Of a stretch of 62,786 nucleotides of DNA, positions 9,147 through 18,829 are shown in pieces. Position 1 is the first letter of the stretch. The number at the start of each line of letters is the position of its first letter. The stretch covers positions 1 through 62,786 of the forward strand of contig JAHEEG010000006.1 in NCBI GenBank assembly GCA_024640825.1, given 5' to 3'. Both the position numbers and the translations under genes were made by a program. The notes below the pieces were generated by a model. That model was not told the DNA's origin. It ran no database searches and saw only the letters and a list, made by a program, of their open reading frames with translations. This DNA comes from Gammaproteobacteria bacterium. GTDB taxonomy: Bacteria; Pseudomonadota; Gammaproteobacteria; Pseudomonadales; Azotimanducaceae.

Positions 9147-9932
9147 TCAGCGCCCGGAAAGGCCGCGGTCACGAAGATAACGTCGTGTCTTCAGCCAGAA
9201 TCTGAAGTCTGTTTCCAGGCGTTTGAGGACGTGAGGGGCCGCCTCCTTATAGGCCTGCTGATAGGGTTCCACGTCATCCAGCACCTTCATCCAGGTGGAG
9301 TCTGATTCATAACCCAGGTTCAACAGCCACGTCTGCATGTCGGGAAACTTCTGCAGCTGGCCTTTGACTCTAGGCAGGTGATCACGCCAGCTCTCTATCC
9401 GTCCAGGGTCAAAGGGCCTCACTCCCAGCAGTGACACACTGGCAGTTTCCGGTACCCGCGCGCCATCAGGATAGTCGGAAAAATGGCCCCGCTGGGTGAG
9501 GAAAGGAAATCGTCGACAGATCGTCGACTGCACCCCGTCGGGGTCGGTTATCAGATCTTCATAGCGAACCACGAGATAGCGCGGATGGCCCTCAAGGCGC
9601 TGAATCGCGACAGCGTAATCGCGCCAGCGACGAAACCCGGAAAAATAGACGTCGCCCCGTTTCGGGTGTCTGCTGGAAACGACGGACCGGGGATCCCGCA
9701 GCATCGCGATGACGAAAAGCGCCTCGTCCGCCAGAAACGCAGGAGCCAGGCGAATCGTGTCCGGCGGTTTCTTGGTCAAATAGAGCGTTTGGCCTTCGGG
9801 AACCGGCTCGAACAGGGCAACCTCATGTTCAGAGCGACCGCTGAATTCGAAGCATTTCCACATCAATTCCATCATCAGCGTGGTTCCGCTGCGATGACAG
9901 CCCACAATGTGAACTCGACGAGATGGCGTCAT
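9147..9932 (-). CDS. sulfotransferase family protein
   Basis: VGCHRSGTTLMMELM (PAPS 5'-phosphosulfate loop) and LRDPRSVVSSRHPKRG motifs. Confidence 0.82.
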   Translation of the reverse strand: MTPSRRVHIVGCHRSGTTLMMELMWKCFEFSGRSEHEVALFEPVPEGQTLYLTKKPPDTIRLAPAFLADEALFVIAMLRDPRSVVSSRHPKRGDVYFSGFRRWRDYAVAIQRLEGHPRYLVVRYEDLITDPDGVQSTICRRFPFLTQRGHFSDYPDGARVPETASVSLLGVRPFDPGRIESWRDHLPRVKGQLQKFPDMQTWLLNLGYESDSTWMKVLDDVEPYQQAYKEAAPHVLKRLETDFRFWLKTRRYLRDRGLSGR

Positions 9933-9968
9933 GCTGACCGCGTCACGCCGACCACGTCACGCCGACCG
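9927..9968. repeat. 14-bp tandem repeat, 3 copies (cgtcaYgcYgaccR)
   Basis: cgtcatgctgaccg / cgtcacgccgacca / cgtcacgccgaccg, spanning the sulfotransferase start codon. Confidence 0.9.
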
Positions 9969-9970
9969 CG

Positions 9971-12691
9971 TCATAAACAGGCGGGATCCACTTTCGTCAG
10001 GTCCAGCCCCGCGTCCCCGGCAAAGGCGAAAGCGGCTTCACGATCCAATCGGTCGTGCTGGGCCAGGGTCGACAGGGCTGCAAAAGCAATCCATTCCGCT
10101 GAGACTTCAAAGTAGTTCCGCAGATCGGGCCGCGCTTCCGACAGCCCGTATCCATCCGTCCCAAGCACGGTGTAAGGGCCGGGGATCCAGCGCGAGATGC
10201 TCATGGGCAGTGCTTTCATATAGTCGGTAGCAGCTACAAAGATCCCCTTCTCATCCTGCAGAAGCTCGGTCACGTGAGAAGGACCGGCCGCTTCGCCGAT
10301 CTGAAGCAGCATTGCGCGCTCGACCGCAAGCGCCTGTCGAGTGAGCTCCGTGTAACTGGTCACGCTCCAGACGCTGCACGCGATGTCCAACTCGGCGAGC
10401 AGTGTCCGGGCTCGCAACACCTCATGCATTATGGCCCCGCTGCCGAAGAGATTGACCTCGGCCCCGTGCTGGCGTTCGAAGCAGTACATCCCCTTGAGGA
10501 TGCCTTCCTCCACCCCGGCGTCCTCTGACAGAGGCGGCATGAGATAAGGCTGGTTAGTAACTGTCAAATAATAAAAAAGGTTTTCCTGTTCGGCATACAT
10601 ACGCCGGATGCCTTCTCGGACGATCAGCGCAATCTCGTAGCCGAAGGCCGGATCATAGCTTTTCAGGTTTGGTACGGTGGCCGCAAGCAGATGGGAATGG
10701 CCGTCCTGGTGCTGCACACCTTCACCGTTGAGCGTGGTACGTCCCGAGGTGCCACCCAGGAGGAAGCCCTTGCAAAGCATATCTCCGCAAGCCCAGATCA
10801 TGTCTCCGACCCGTTGGAATCCGAACATGGAATAGAAAATATAAAAGGGAATCATCGGCAAACCGTAGTTCGCGTAGGCGGTACCAGCCGCCATGAACGA
10901 CGCCATCGCGCCGGTTTCGCAGATACCCTCCTGCAGAATCTGCCCGTCCTCTGCCTCGCGGTATGGGGCGATAGATCCCGCGTCCACCGGCTGATAGCGC
11001 TGACCGGCAGGCGAATAGATGCCTGCCTGGGGAAACAGCCCGTCCATGCCAAAGGTTCGAGCCTCGTCCGGTACGATGGGGACGACGTAGCGGCCGATGT
11101 CCGGGTCGCGAAGCAGTTTCGAGAGCATGCGAACAACCACCATCGTGGTGGAGACCTCTCGAGCCGACCCTTTAAGCATATCCTTGAAGAGGTCGAGGGG
11201 CGGCGGCGCCAATTGCTGGCAGCGTACTTCTCGGGTCGGCAGGTTGCCGCCCAGATCCTCCCGGCGGGCCTTGAGATAGCGAATTTCTTCAGAGTCATCC
11301 GCCGGCCGGTAGAATGCCGCCCGGGCTACGGCTTCATCGTCCAGCGGTATGTCGAGGCGCTTTGCCAACTCCCGACGCTCTTCAGGACTCAGGTATTTTT
11401 TCTGATGGACCGTATTGCTGCCTTCCGCGCCAGGACCAAGGCCTTCCCCCTTGACCGTCTTGAGCAGGATTACGCAGGGTTTGCCTTGAACCTCGGCGGC
11501 GTGATGGAACGCGGCATAGATTTTTTTGTGATCGTGCCCGCCGCGCTTTATCGAGCGAATTTCCTCGTCCGAGAGCGTTTTCATTAGCTCCCTAAGCTCA
11601 GGCGTATTCTCAACCCAGTGTTCGCGAACCGCATCGCCAGAAGAAACGCTGTACAGCTGATAGTCGCCATCGACAGCCTGTTCCATGCGGGCCTGCAGCG
11701 TGCCGTGCTCATCACGATCAAGAAGGGGATCCCATCCGCTGCCCCAGATGACCTTGACGACGTGCCAATCTGCGCCCCGAAAAGATCGTTCCAGCTCCTG
11801 TATGATCTTGCCATTCCCGCGCACGGGTCCATCCAGCCGCTGCAGGTTGCAGTTGATAACGAGCACGAGATTATCCAGCCTCTCCCGGCTAGCGATGTTT
11901 ATGGTACCGAGGACTTCCGGCTCGTCTGCTTCTCCGTCACCGATGAACGTCCAGATCTTGCCGCCATCTTTGGACTTGAGGCCGCGGCTTTCCAGGTACT
12001 TGGCGAAGCGCGCCTGGTAAATGGCGCTTGGGGTAGAGAGCCCCATGCTGGCGCAGGGCATCTGCCAGAACCAGGGGAGACGCCGGGGGTGCGGATACGA
12101 GGGCAAGCCTCCTCCGTCCGCCAGCTCGCGACGGAAATTATGCAGCTGGGATTCTGTCAACCGACCTTCGAGGAAAGCGCGGGCGTAAACGCCAGGAGCA
12201 GTGTGGGCCTGAAAATGTACCTGATCGCCCCCGTAGGACGCGCTGCGGGCACGAAACAGGTGATTGAAGCCGACTTCCATCATGGTGGCTGCGGACAGGT
12301 AAGTGGCGATATGGCCACCGACGCCGGATCCGCTGTCATAGGCCTGCAGCACCATAGCGACGGCATTCCAGCGAATGATGTTGCCTATCCGAATTTCCAG
12401 CTCGACATTGCCCGGATAGGCAGGCTGATCGCGAACCTCGATGGTGTTCTTGTAGGGCGTATTTAGCGCAGCGTCGGTAAGCACCAGACCGCGGCGGCTG
12501 AGATGGCCCTGGAGTTTCTGCAACAGCGCCCGGGCGCCTTCCGAGCCGCGATGGTCCAGCAGGTCGTCCAGAGCATCAACCCATTCCTGCTGCTCTTCCA
12601 GCCAGTCATCGGCGCCCACCGAAGCGTCGGGCCCCGACCCATTATCGTCAACCCGGATCCCGTCCCGGTGTGGTGTCCAACTGCTCGACAT
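9971..12691 (-). CDS. aceE: pyruvate dehydrogenase E1 component (homodimeric)
   Basis: 906 aa full-length AceE-type: TPYKNTIEVRDQPAYPGN..., GDGEADEPEVLGTINIASRERLDNLVLVINCNLQRLDGPVRGNGKI. Confidence 0.97.
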   Translation of the reverse strand: MSSSWTPHRDGIRVDDNGSGPDASVGADDWLEEQQEWVDALDDLLDHRGSEGARALLQKLQGHLSRRGLVLTDAALNTPYKNTIEVRDQPAYPGNVELEIRIGNIIRWNAVAMVLQAYDSGSGVGGHIATYLSAATMMEVGFNHLFRARSASYGGDQVHFQAHTAPGVYARAFLEGRLTESQLHNFRRELADGGGLPSYPHPRRLPWFWQMPCASMGLSTPSAIYQARFAKYLESRGLKSKDGGKIWTFIGDGEADEPEVLGTINIASRERLDNLVLVINCNLQRLDGPVRGNGKIIQELERSFRGADWHVVKVIWGSGWDPLLDRDEHGTLQARMEQAVDGDYQLYSVSSGDAVREHWVENTPELRELMKTLSDEEIRSIKRGGHDHKKIYAAFHHAAEVQGKPCVILLKTVKGEGLGPGAEGSNTVHQKKYLSPEERRELAKRLDIPLDDEAVARAAFYRPADDSEEIRYLKARREDLGGNLPTREVRCQQLAPPPLDLFKDMLKGSAREVSTTMVVVRMLSKLLRDPDIGRYVVPIVPDEARTFGMDGLFPQAGIYSPAGQRYQPVDAGSIAPYREAEDGQILQEGICETGAMASFMAAGTAYANYGLPMIPFYIFYSMFGFQRVGDMIWACGDMLCKGFLLGGTSGRTTLNGEGVQHQDGHSHLLAATVPNLKSYDPAFGYEIALIVREGIRRMYAEQENLFYYLTVTNQPYLMPPLSEDAGVEEGILKGMYCFERQHGAEVNLFGSGAIMHEVLRARTLLAELDIACSVWSVTSYTELTRQALAVERAMLLQIGEAAGPSHVTELLQDEKGIFVAATDYMKALPMSISRWIPGPYTVLGTDGYGLSEARPDLRNYFEVSAEWIAFAALSTLAQHDRLDREAAFAFAGDAGLDLTKVDPACL

Positions 12692-12927
12692 CTAACCGAT
12701 TAACCCTGCAACTTTTTTACGCGGCCTTATATGCGCGTCTACCCGACCTTACATGCGCATCGTTCGAATTTGCACAAACTACGCCAACGGAGCAGCAGGG
12801 TCCATAGCCCGGCGCCACCGGATCGACCGCGCCGCAACAGGCGGCACGCCTGGCGACACAGCATGCTCTTTCTGTAAACTCCAACGCAAAGTTGAAGTCG
12901 CCTGTATCGAAGATCGAGGGGAAGGGA

Positions 12928-15174
12928 ATGATCCAACGAATCCTGCTGGCATCCGCGCTGGCATACCTGCTGGGCGCTACTGCAGGATGCTCTCAGGAGC
13001 CTGGAAACGGCCAGCCCGCAACTGGGGGTGCGAACGAGGTCGCAGCCTTGAAGGGACCCGACGCGGCAGCAAACACACTGGCGGCCGACGTGGATGGCGA
13101 GCGGATTCGCAGCGCGGATGCCGAGCCCGGCAACTGGCTGAGCCACGGCCGAACTTACGACGAGCAGCGTTTCAGCCCGCTGAATCAGATCAATATCGAA
13201 AACGTCAGCGATCTGGGGCTCGCATGGCACTGGGATACGGGGACCAGACGCGGCCTGGAGGCCACCCCCATCGTGATTGACGGTGTTCTCTATTCCACTG
13301 GTTCCTGGTCCGTGATCTGGGCGCACGATGCAAAGACCGGCGAGCTGCTGTGGTCACATGACCCCATGGTGCCCCGGGAATGGGGGAAATATGCGTGCTG
13401 CGACGTCGTCAATCGTGGCGTCGCAGCCTGGAAGGGCAGGATTTACGCGGGCACCCTCGATGGCCGCCTGGTCGCTGTCGACGCTGCCACGGGGGCGCTT
13501 GCCTGGCAGGTGCAGACCACCGACCCGGAACGCGCCTATACCATCACTGGCGCGCCCCGCATCATCGACGGCAAAGTCATCATAGGCAACGGTGGCGCCG
13601 AATACGGCGTGCGCGGCTATGTCACAGCCTACGATGCGGATACCGGCGCCGAATCCTGGCGCTTCTATACGGTTCCTGGCGACCCGGCCCAGCCTTTCGA
13701 GGGCGAGCATCTGAAGCAGGCGGCAGCGACCTGGCGAGGTGGCAAGTGGTGGGACGTGGGCGGCGGCGGCACTGTCTGGGATTCCATGGCATACGACCCG
13801 GAGCTCAACCTGCTCTACATCGGCGTCGGCAACGGCTCTCCCTGGAACCGCTACATCCGTTCGCCCGGCGGCGGCGACAATCTGTACCTGTCATCCATCG
13901 TCGCGATCAATCCGGATGACGGCAAGATGGTATGGCATTACCAGACCACTCCGGGAGATACCTGGGACTACACGGCTACCCAACACATGATTCTTGCGGA
14001 CCTCGAGATTGCCGGCGAACCGCGCAAGGTCATCATGCAGGCACCGAAGAACGGCTTTTTTTATGTGATCGATCGTACCAACGGCGAGTTCATTTCCGCC
14101 GAAGCTTACGTGCCGGTGACCTGGGCTACGCACATCGATCAGGAGACAGGGCGGCCGGTCGAGAATCCGGACGCGCACTACGCTAACGACGTGCAGCAGA
14201 TTCGGCCAGCGCCCTATGGCGGGCACAACTGGCATCCTATGTCCTTTAACCCGGAAACCGGGCTGGTCTACATTCCCGCTCTGGATCTCCCTTTCCGTTA
14301 TGCTCAGGACAATGCTTTTCGCTATCAACCCGAAGCCTGGAACACCGGGGTGGATTTCGGCCAGACCATTCCCACAAAAGACCCGGATACCATGATCGCA
14401 GACCTCAAAGATATTAAGGGACATCTGGCCGCCTGGGACCCGGTTTCCCAGACAGAAGTCTGGCGTGTGCAGCACGCCACCAGTTGGAATGGGGGGCTCT
14501 TAAGCACGGCTGGCAATCTGATCTTCCAGGGCCGTTCAGACGGCGTTTTCGCCGCGTACCGGGCGGATACGGGAGAACTGGTGTGGGAGTTTCCCACAGG
14601 CGTGGGCATCATCGCCGCGCCGGTCACCTACAGCATCGATGGCGAGCAGTACGTGAGCGTGCTGGCCGGCTGGGGTGGAGCATTCGCGTTGGCATCAGGG
14701 GTTCCAAGGCATCGCGGCAACGTGCTTTCGGAGGGACGCCTGCTCACATTCAAGTTGGGCGGAACGGCCACTCTGCCCGCGCCCGATGTGGTCTATATGG
14801 AACTACCCGAGCCGCCGGAAATGCCACGGACGCCGGAGCAGGTAGCAAAAGGCGAGGTTCTCTATCATAACAACTGCGGTACCTGTCACGGCCCTGGCGC
14901 GGTGGCAAGCGGCGGCGGAATTCCCGACCTACGGTACTCCAGCGCCGGCGTGCATGGGTCCTGGGAGGCTATCGTCATCGGCGGCGCCTACTCAGGCAAG
15001 GGAATGGCAAGCTTCGCCAGCGTGCTGTCAGCGGAGGATGCAAAGGACATCCACGCTTACGTCGTAGACCAGATAGCCAACACCATTGCCCTGTGTCAGG
15101 GCGAGTATCGGGATAACTATCCCGAACTTCTGGAAAGTGCGTGCTCCCGACCGCAAATGTCAGCCGCGCGGTAA
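12928..15174 (+). CDS. PQQ-dependent quinohaemoprotein (alcohol) dehydrogenase
   Basis: [10 protein letters not shown] vicinal Cys pair, [40 protein letters not shown]-terminal haem motif CGTCH; N-terminal export signal. Confidence 0.93.
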   Translation: MIQRILLASALAYLLGATAGCSQEPGNGQPATGGANEVAALKGPDAAANTLAADVDGERIRSADAEPGNWLSHGRTYDEQRFSPLNQINIENVSDLGLAWHWDTGTRRGLEATPIVIDGVLYSTGSWSVIWAHDAKTGELLWSHDPMVPREWGKYACCDVVNRGVAAWKGRIYAGTLDGRLVAVDAATGALAWQVQTTDPERAYTITGAPRIIDGKVIIGNGGAEYGVRGYVTAYDADTGAESWRFYTVPGDPAQPFEGEHLKQAAATWRGGKWWDVGGGGTVWDSMAYDPELNLLYIGVGNGSPWNRYIRSPGGGDNLYLSSIVAINPDDGKMVWHYQTTPGDTWDYTATQHMILADLEIAGEPRKVIMQAPKNGFFYVIDRTNGEFISAEAYVPVTWATHIDQETGRPVENPDAHYANDVQQIRPAPYGGHNWHPMSFNPETGLVYIPALDLPFRYAQDNAFRYQPEAWNTGVDFGQTIPTKDPDTMIADLKDIKGHLAAWDPVSQTEVWRVQHATSWNGGLLSTAGNLIFQGRSDGVFAAYRADTGELVWEFPTGVGIIAAPVTYSIDGEQYVSVLAGWGGAFALASGVPRHRGNVLSEGRLLTFKLGGTATLPAPDVVYMELPEPPEMPRTPEQVAKGEVLYHNNCGTCHGPGAVASGGGIPDLRYSSAGVHGSWEAIVIGGAYSGKGMASFASVLSAEDAKDIHAYVVDQIANTIALCQGEYRDNYPELLESACSRPQMSAAR

Positions 15175-15237
15175 ACCAAAATGTGCCGAAGGGCCCCGGG
15201 AAAACGAGGCAACCTTTCGCGTCTCTCGGTGAGTCGA

Positions 15238-16164
15238 CTACTGTCGACCGACAGGCTGGTCTGCCAATTCAAGGGTAACCGATATAGGCCGATGGTCGGA
15301 AAGCCGGCAATCGAGCACTTCATAATCGCGAATTGCCAGGCACGGGGAGACCAGTACGTGGTCGAGCGCTCGAAGCGGACGCCATGACGGATAGGTCGGC
15401 TGAACCTGGCCGGCGGCGGGCATCAGACTGGTTTCAGCCAGAGGGGAACTGAAAAGGAGCTCCGTGAGGTGGCTATTCATATCACCCATAAGTACCACGT
15501 GCTGCTGGCCGTCAATGAGATTCCTGACGTACTCAAGCTGCAAGCGACGCGACCGCTCTCCGAGTGACAAGTGCAACAGCACCACGAGGACGCTGACGTC
15601 GCCGTACGGAAGCCGTGCGACGATGGCTCCGCGTCCCGGAATCGCCCCAGGCAGCTTGTGATCTTCCATATCCATGGGAGACAGCCGGGACAGGAGACCG
15701 TTACCGTGCTGAGCCAGCGGCCCAAGATCGCGATTGAGCTGAGTGTACCAGTAGGGGAATCGAGCGCATTCGGCAATGAACTCCACCTGATTGACGTAGC
15801 TGCTGCGCATGCTGCCGCCGTCGATTTCCTGCAACGCCACGAAGTCGTATCCCGCAACCACATCGGCGATGCGCTGAAGATTTAGCGTCGCCCGCTCATG
15901 GGGCAGCAGATGCTTCCAGCCCTTGGTGAAGTAGTGCCGGTACTTGGAAGTGCCGATACCCACCTGAATGTTGAAAGACAGGAAGCGCAGGGGCGCACGA
16001 CCATCGTGCAGGCTCTGTTCGGTAGAGTGTGCGGTCACTGCCGGCGCCGCTGGCACCGAACGTATCTCACCGCGCCTTGCCCATGCCAACATGGCGGATT
16101 GCTCTAGAGATTTCGCAAAGAGTCTAACGGCCTCCTTGGGGGAGGTCTGTGGACTATCCTGCAT
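15238..16164 (-). CDS. endonuclease/exonuclease/phosphatase family protein
   Basis: LRFLSFNIQVG, DFVALQEIDGG, VVLMGDMNSH, DHVLVS, LSDHRPISV motifs. Confidence 0.88.
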   Translation of the reverse strand: MQDSPQTSPKEAVRLFAKSLEQSAMLAWARRGEIRSVPAAPAVTAHSTEQSLHDGRAPLRFLSFNIQVGIGTSKYRHYFTKGWKHLLPHERATLNLQRIADVVAGYDFVALQEIDGGSMRSSYVNQVEFIAECARFPYWYTQLNRDLGPLAQHGNGLLSRLSPMDMEDHKLPGAIPGRGAIVARLPYGDVSVLVVLLHLSLGERSRRLQLEYVRNLIDGQQHVVLMGDMNSHLTELLFSSPLAETSLMPAAGQVQPTYPSWRPLRALDHVLVSPCLAIRDYEVLDCRLSDHRPISVTLELADQPVGRQ

Positions 16165-16176
16165 TTCTGTTGTCCT

Positions 16177-16947
16177 TCATTGACCTTCTTCTCCACCCGC
16201 TGCCGATGGCTCAGCGGCCGCTGCTGTTCGACCGGCAGAGCGCTGCCGTTCGACCAAAAAATCCACCACTTCCAGCATGTTCCCGTGGTTACCCGCCATC
16301 CGAGCATCCACTCGGTAGGTGCCATCGACGATCATCGTCGGAGTGCCCGTAATGCGATACACGCGCCCCCGCGCGTCCGCCTGCTGAACCCGGCTGCGGA
16401 CGCTGAAGGAGTTAAAAACCTGATTGAACTGCGAGGGCGAAACCCCCGCCGCAGATTGAAAGAGTTGAGCCATGAGTTCCGGATCAGCGACATTGACGCC
16501 GCGATCATGGATAGCCCGGAACATGGCTTCATGTACCTGATCGAGAACGCCAAGCGCTTCAGCCGTGTAAAAGCCCTGAGCGAGCGCAGTCCAAGTCTGG
16601 TTGAAAGTTGCCGGCATGCGATAAAAGTCAACGTCATTGGCAATGTCGACGGTCCATGCCTCCACTGCGGGCTCAAAAGTTTTGCAATGGATACAGGCGT
16701 AGGAGAAAACCTCTACTACCTCGATCTTTGAAGGGTCCCGGACCTCAACGACCACGGGCAGACGCTCATAGTTGACGCCTTCCTGAAACCGGGCCATCTG
16801 CACAGGGGTCGCGTCCTCAGACGCGGCCCGCGCGGTGGTTCCAGAAGCATCCGTGGTCTGCGCACGGACGGACGCGCTGAAAACCAGCAAAACGGCGGCT
16901 ACCGACACCGAAAGCCGTTTGCCTAAAAACTGTTTCAATTGCGTCAC
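16177..16947 (-). CDS. dsbA: thiol:disulfide interchange protein DsbA
   Basis: FSYACIHCKTFEP (CxHC active site) and GTPTMIVDG cis-Pro motif; GTG start preceded by GAGGAAAA. Confidence 0.88.
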   Translation of the reverse strand: MTQLKQFLGKRLSVSVAAVLLVFSASVRAQTTDASGTTARAASEDATPVQMARFQEGVNYERLPVVVEVRDPSKIEVVEVFSYACIHCKTFEPAVEAWTVDIANDVDFYRMPATFNQTWTALAQGFYTAEALGVLDQVHEAMFRAIHDRGVNVADPELMAQLFQSAAGVSPSQFNQVFNSFSVRSRVQQADARGRVYRITGTPTMIVDGTYRVDARMAGNHGNMLEVVDFLVERQRSAGRTAAAAEPSAAGGEEGQ

Positions 16948-17109
16948 CAGATTTTCCTCATTGCCCGATTCTAGTCGTTCCGTGTCAAAAACCCGTGAGT
17001 TGTCTCCGACCGGGAGCGCTTGCACACCCGGCCACTCTAATCCCTTGGGTCCCAGAACCCAGCCGAACCGTTCCCAGAAGGTTTCACCCTGAAGCCGACC
17101 AGACCCGGC

Positions 17110-17137
17110 AAAAAAAAGGAGCCAGGACGGCTTAACC
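17110..17137 (-). terminator. weak candidate terminator downstream of cytochrome c4 gene
   Basis: On minus strand AGCC-GTCCT-GGCT short stem followed by 8 T (plus strand A8 at 17110-17117). Confidence 0.3.
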
Positions 17138-17198
17138 CCATCAAATCATTAGACCGCTCGCGGGCCGTGAAGTGCCAGAGATCTTTCGGGTGTTTGGC

Positions 17199-17828
17199 TC
17201 AGTAGAGCCCCTGCAGGTAAGCGGCCAGGGCTTCTATCTCCGTATCCGTGAGCCGGGAGGCCACACCGCGCATCATGGCGCCAAAGGTCTCATCCGTCTT
17301 CCGCTGCCCTTCGCGATAGGCGGTGAGTTGGCTGACTGTATAGGGCGCAGATTGACCCCCGATTCTGGGGAAACCCGCGGGCGCGTTGCCACCTCCGGTA
17401 GGCGAGTGACAGGCCGTACAAGCGGCAACTTTCTTGCTTAAAATACCGCCTCGATAAATAGCTTCAGCCCGAGCAAGGGTCTCATCGTCGGCATCCGCCT
17501 GGGCAACTTTCGCTGGCAGAGACGCATAATACGCGGCCAAATCAGCAAGATCCTGCTCGCTCTTGGCATTCAGCTGGCCCACCATCAGCGGCGCGTAGCG
17601 TGTGCCACTCTGAAACATCTGCAACTGTCGCAAGAGGTATTTTTCATTCTGGCCCGCCAGAACCGCATAACTGGGGTCGATGGGAGACGCGCCGTCCTGC
17701 CCGTGACACGCGGCGCAAACGACCGCCTGAGATTTGCCCGCTTCAGGATCACCGGCCGCAAATACGGCACCACTGAATACACCAGTTCCTGCAAGCAGCA
17801 TGAAAGCGGACAACCAACGCATTTGCAT
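17199..17828 (-). CDS. cytochrome c4 (di-haem)
   Basis: Signal peptide, two haem motifs CAACH and CTACH, two homologous halves. Confidence 0.92.
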   Translation of the reverse strand: MQMRWLSAFMLLAGTGVFSGAVFAAGDPEAGKSQAVVCAACHGQDGASPIDPSYAVLAGQNEKYLLRQLQMFQSGTRYAPLMVGQLNAKSEQDLADLAAYYASLPAKVAQADADDETLARAEAIYRGGILSKKVAACTACHSPTGGGNAPAGFPRIGGQSAPYTVSQLTAYREGQRKTDETFGAMMRGVASRLTDTEIEALAAYLQGLY

Positions 17829-17908
17829 GTCTATCAATCCTTCAACAGAAGCCTATTCCAAACCCTCACGCGGACGCCATTGCAAACGTTCGAACACCTC
17901 TGCCCACC

Positions 17909-17957
17909 TCGTCACCGCTTGTCGGGGACAGGGCAAACGCTCACAGGGCGGTGACGA
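17909..17957. repeat. 10-bp inverted repeat tcgtcaccgc / gcggtgacga with a nested 4-bp hairpin
   Basis: Exact reverse complements at 17909-17918 and 17948-17957; TGTC-GGG-GACA at 17920-17930 inside the loop. Confidence 0.8.
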
Positions 17958-18097
17958 TCTTCTCTCACGCCAGGCCCTGGCACACCTTTTCGTGCGCAGA
18001 ACGGTTAACCTTGATGTCTTGTGAACCGGTCGGCCTGCTTCAGAGCCGTAAATCCGGGGCGGAAATTATATACCAACTGTCGCCGAGACACAGTCCA

Positions 18098-18829
18098 TTG
18101 AGCAAGACCAGAGCAGACCATACATCCTCTCCAAATGGCTCCGGGCATGGCTCCCCGAAAGGCGATGCCCCGAGGCTCACGCTGAGCTTTCTGACCAGCG
18201 CGCCTGATCTGGCCGCATGCCCTGCTGACAATACGCCCGAGGTGGCCTTCGCCGGCCGATCAAACGCCGGAAAGTCCAGCGTCCTCAACCGACTATCCGG
18301 TAGCCGCCAGACTGCGAAAGTGAGCAAAACCCCAGGCCGAACTCAGCTTCTCAACTTCTTCTCTATCAAAGCCGCTGGCGGCACTATCAAAGCCGCTGGC
18401 GGCGCCGTGGAAGTACGCGGCGACACCCCAGGTTATGGGCGCCTGGTAGATCTGCCCGGATATGGGTACGCGAAGGCGGGCCGCGTGGAGCAGGCGCGCT
18501 GGCAGGCAGCGGTGAACGAGTACCTATCCCACAGGGACAACCTGGTTGCGCTTGTCTTGGTGATGGACATTCGCCATCCGCTGCAGGCCTACGACCTCGA
18601 AATCATCGATTGGGCAACCGACTCGGAGCTGCCCATGCTCATCCTGCTGAACAAAGCCGACAAGCTCAAATACGGGGCCCAACAACGCACCCTTCAGACG
18701 GTCTGCAGCCGGCTTCGCAACAGCCCCCTCATCAGAACCATCACTTTCTCCGCGACGACCGGCCTGAACCTGCCTGAACTGCTCGACTTCCTGGCGACCC
18801 GGCTGGCATCGGACACGCCGGATCAGTGA
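18098..18829 (+). CDS. engB: ribosome biogenesis GTP-binding protein YsxC/EngB
   Basis: GRSNAGKSSVLNRL (G1), KTPGRTQLLNFF, VDLPGYGYAK (G3), NKADK (G4); start uncertain (TTG 18098 or ATG 18014). Confidence 0.93.
   Translation: MSKTRADHTSSPNGSGHGSPKGDAPRLTLSFLTSAPDLAACPADNTPEVAFAGRSNAGKSSVLNRLSGSRQTAKVSKTPGRTQLLNFFSIKAAGGTIKAAGGAVEVRGDTPGYGRLVDLPGYGYAKAGRVEQARWQAAVNEYLSHRDNLVALVLVMDIRHPLQAYDLEIIDWATDSELPMLILLNKADKLKYGAQQRTLQTVCSRLRNSPLIRTITFSATTGLNLPELLDFLATRLASDTPDQ
18363..18404 (+). repeat. 21-bp direct tandem duplication inside engB
   Basis: ctatcaaagccgctggcggca / ctatcaaagccgctggcggcg, 20/21 identical, encodes (S/T)IKAAGG twice. Confidence 0.97.

Noticed and set aside
10691-11587. 298-aa plus-strand ORF inside aceE
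   Set aside because: Antisense shadow of a well-supported gene.
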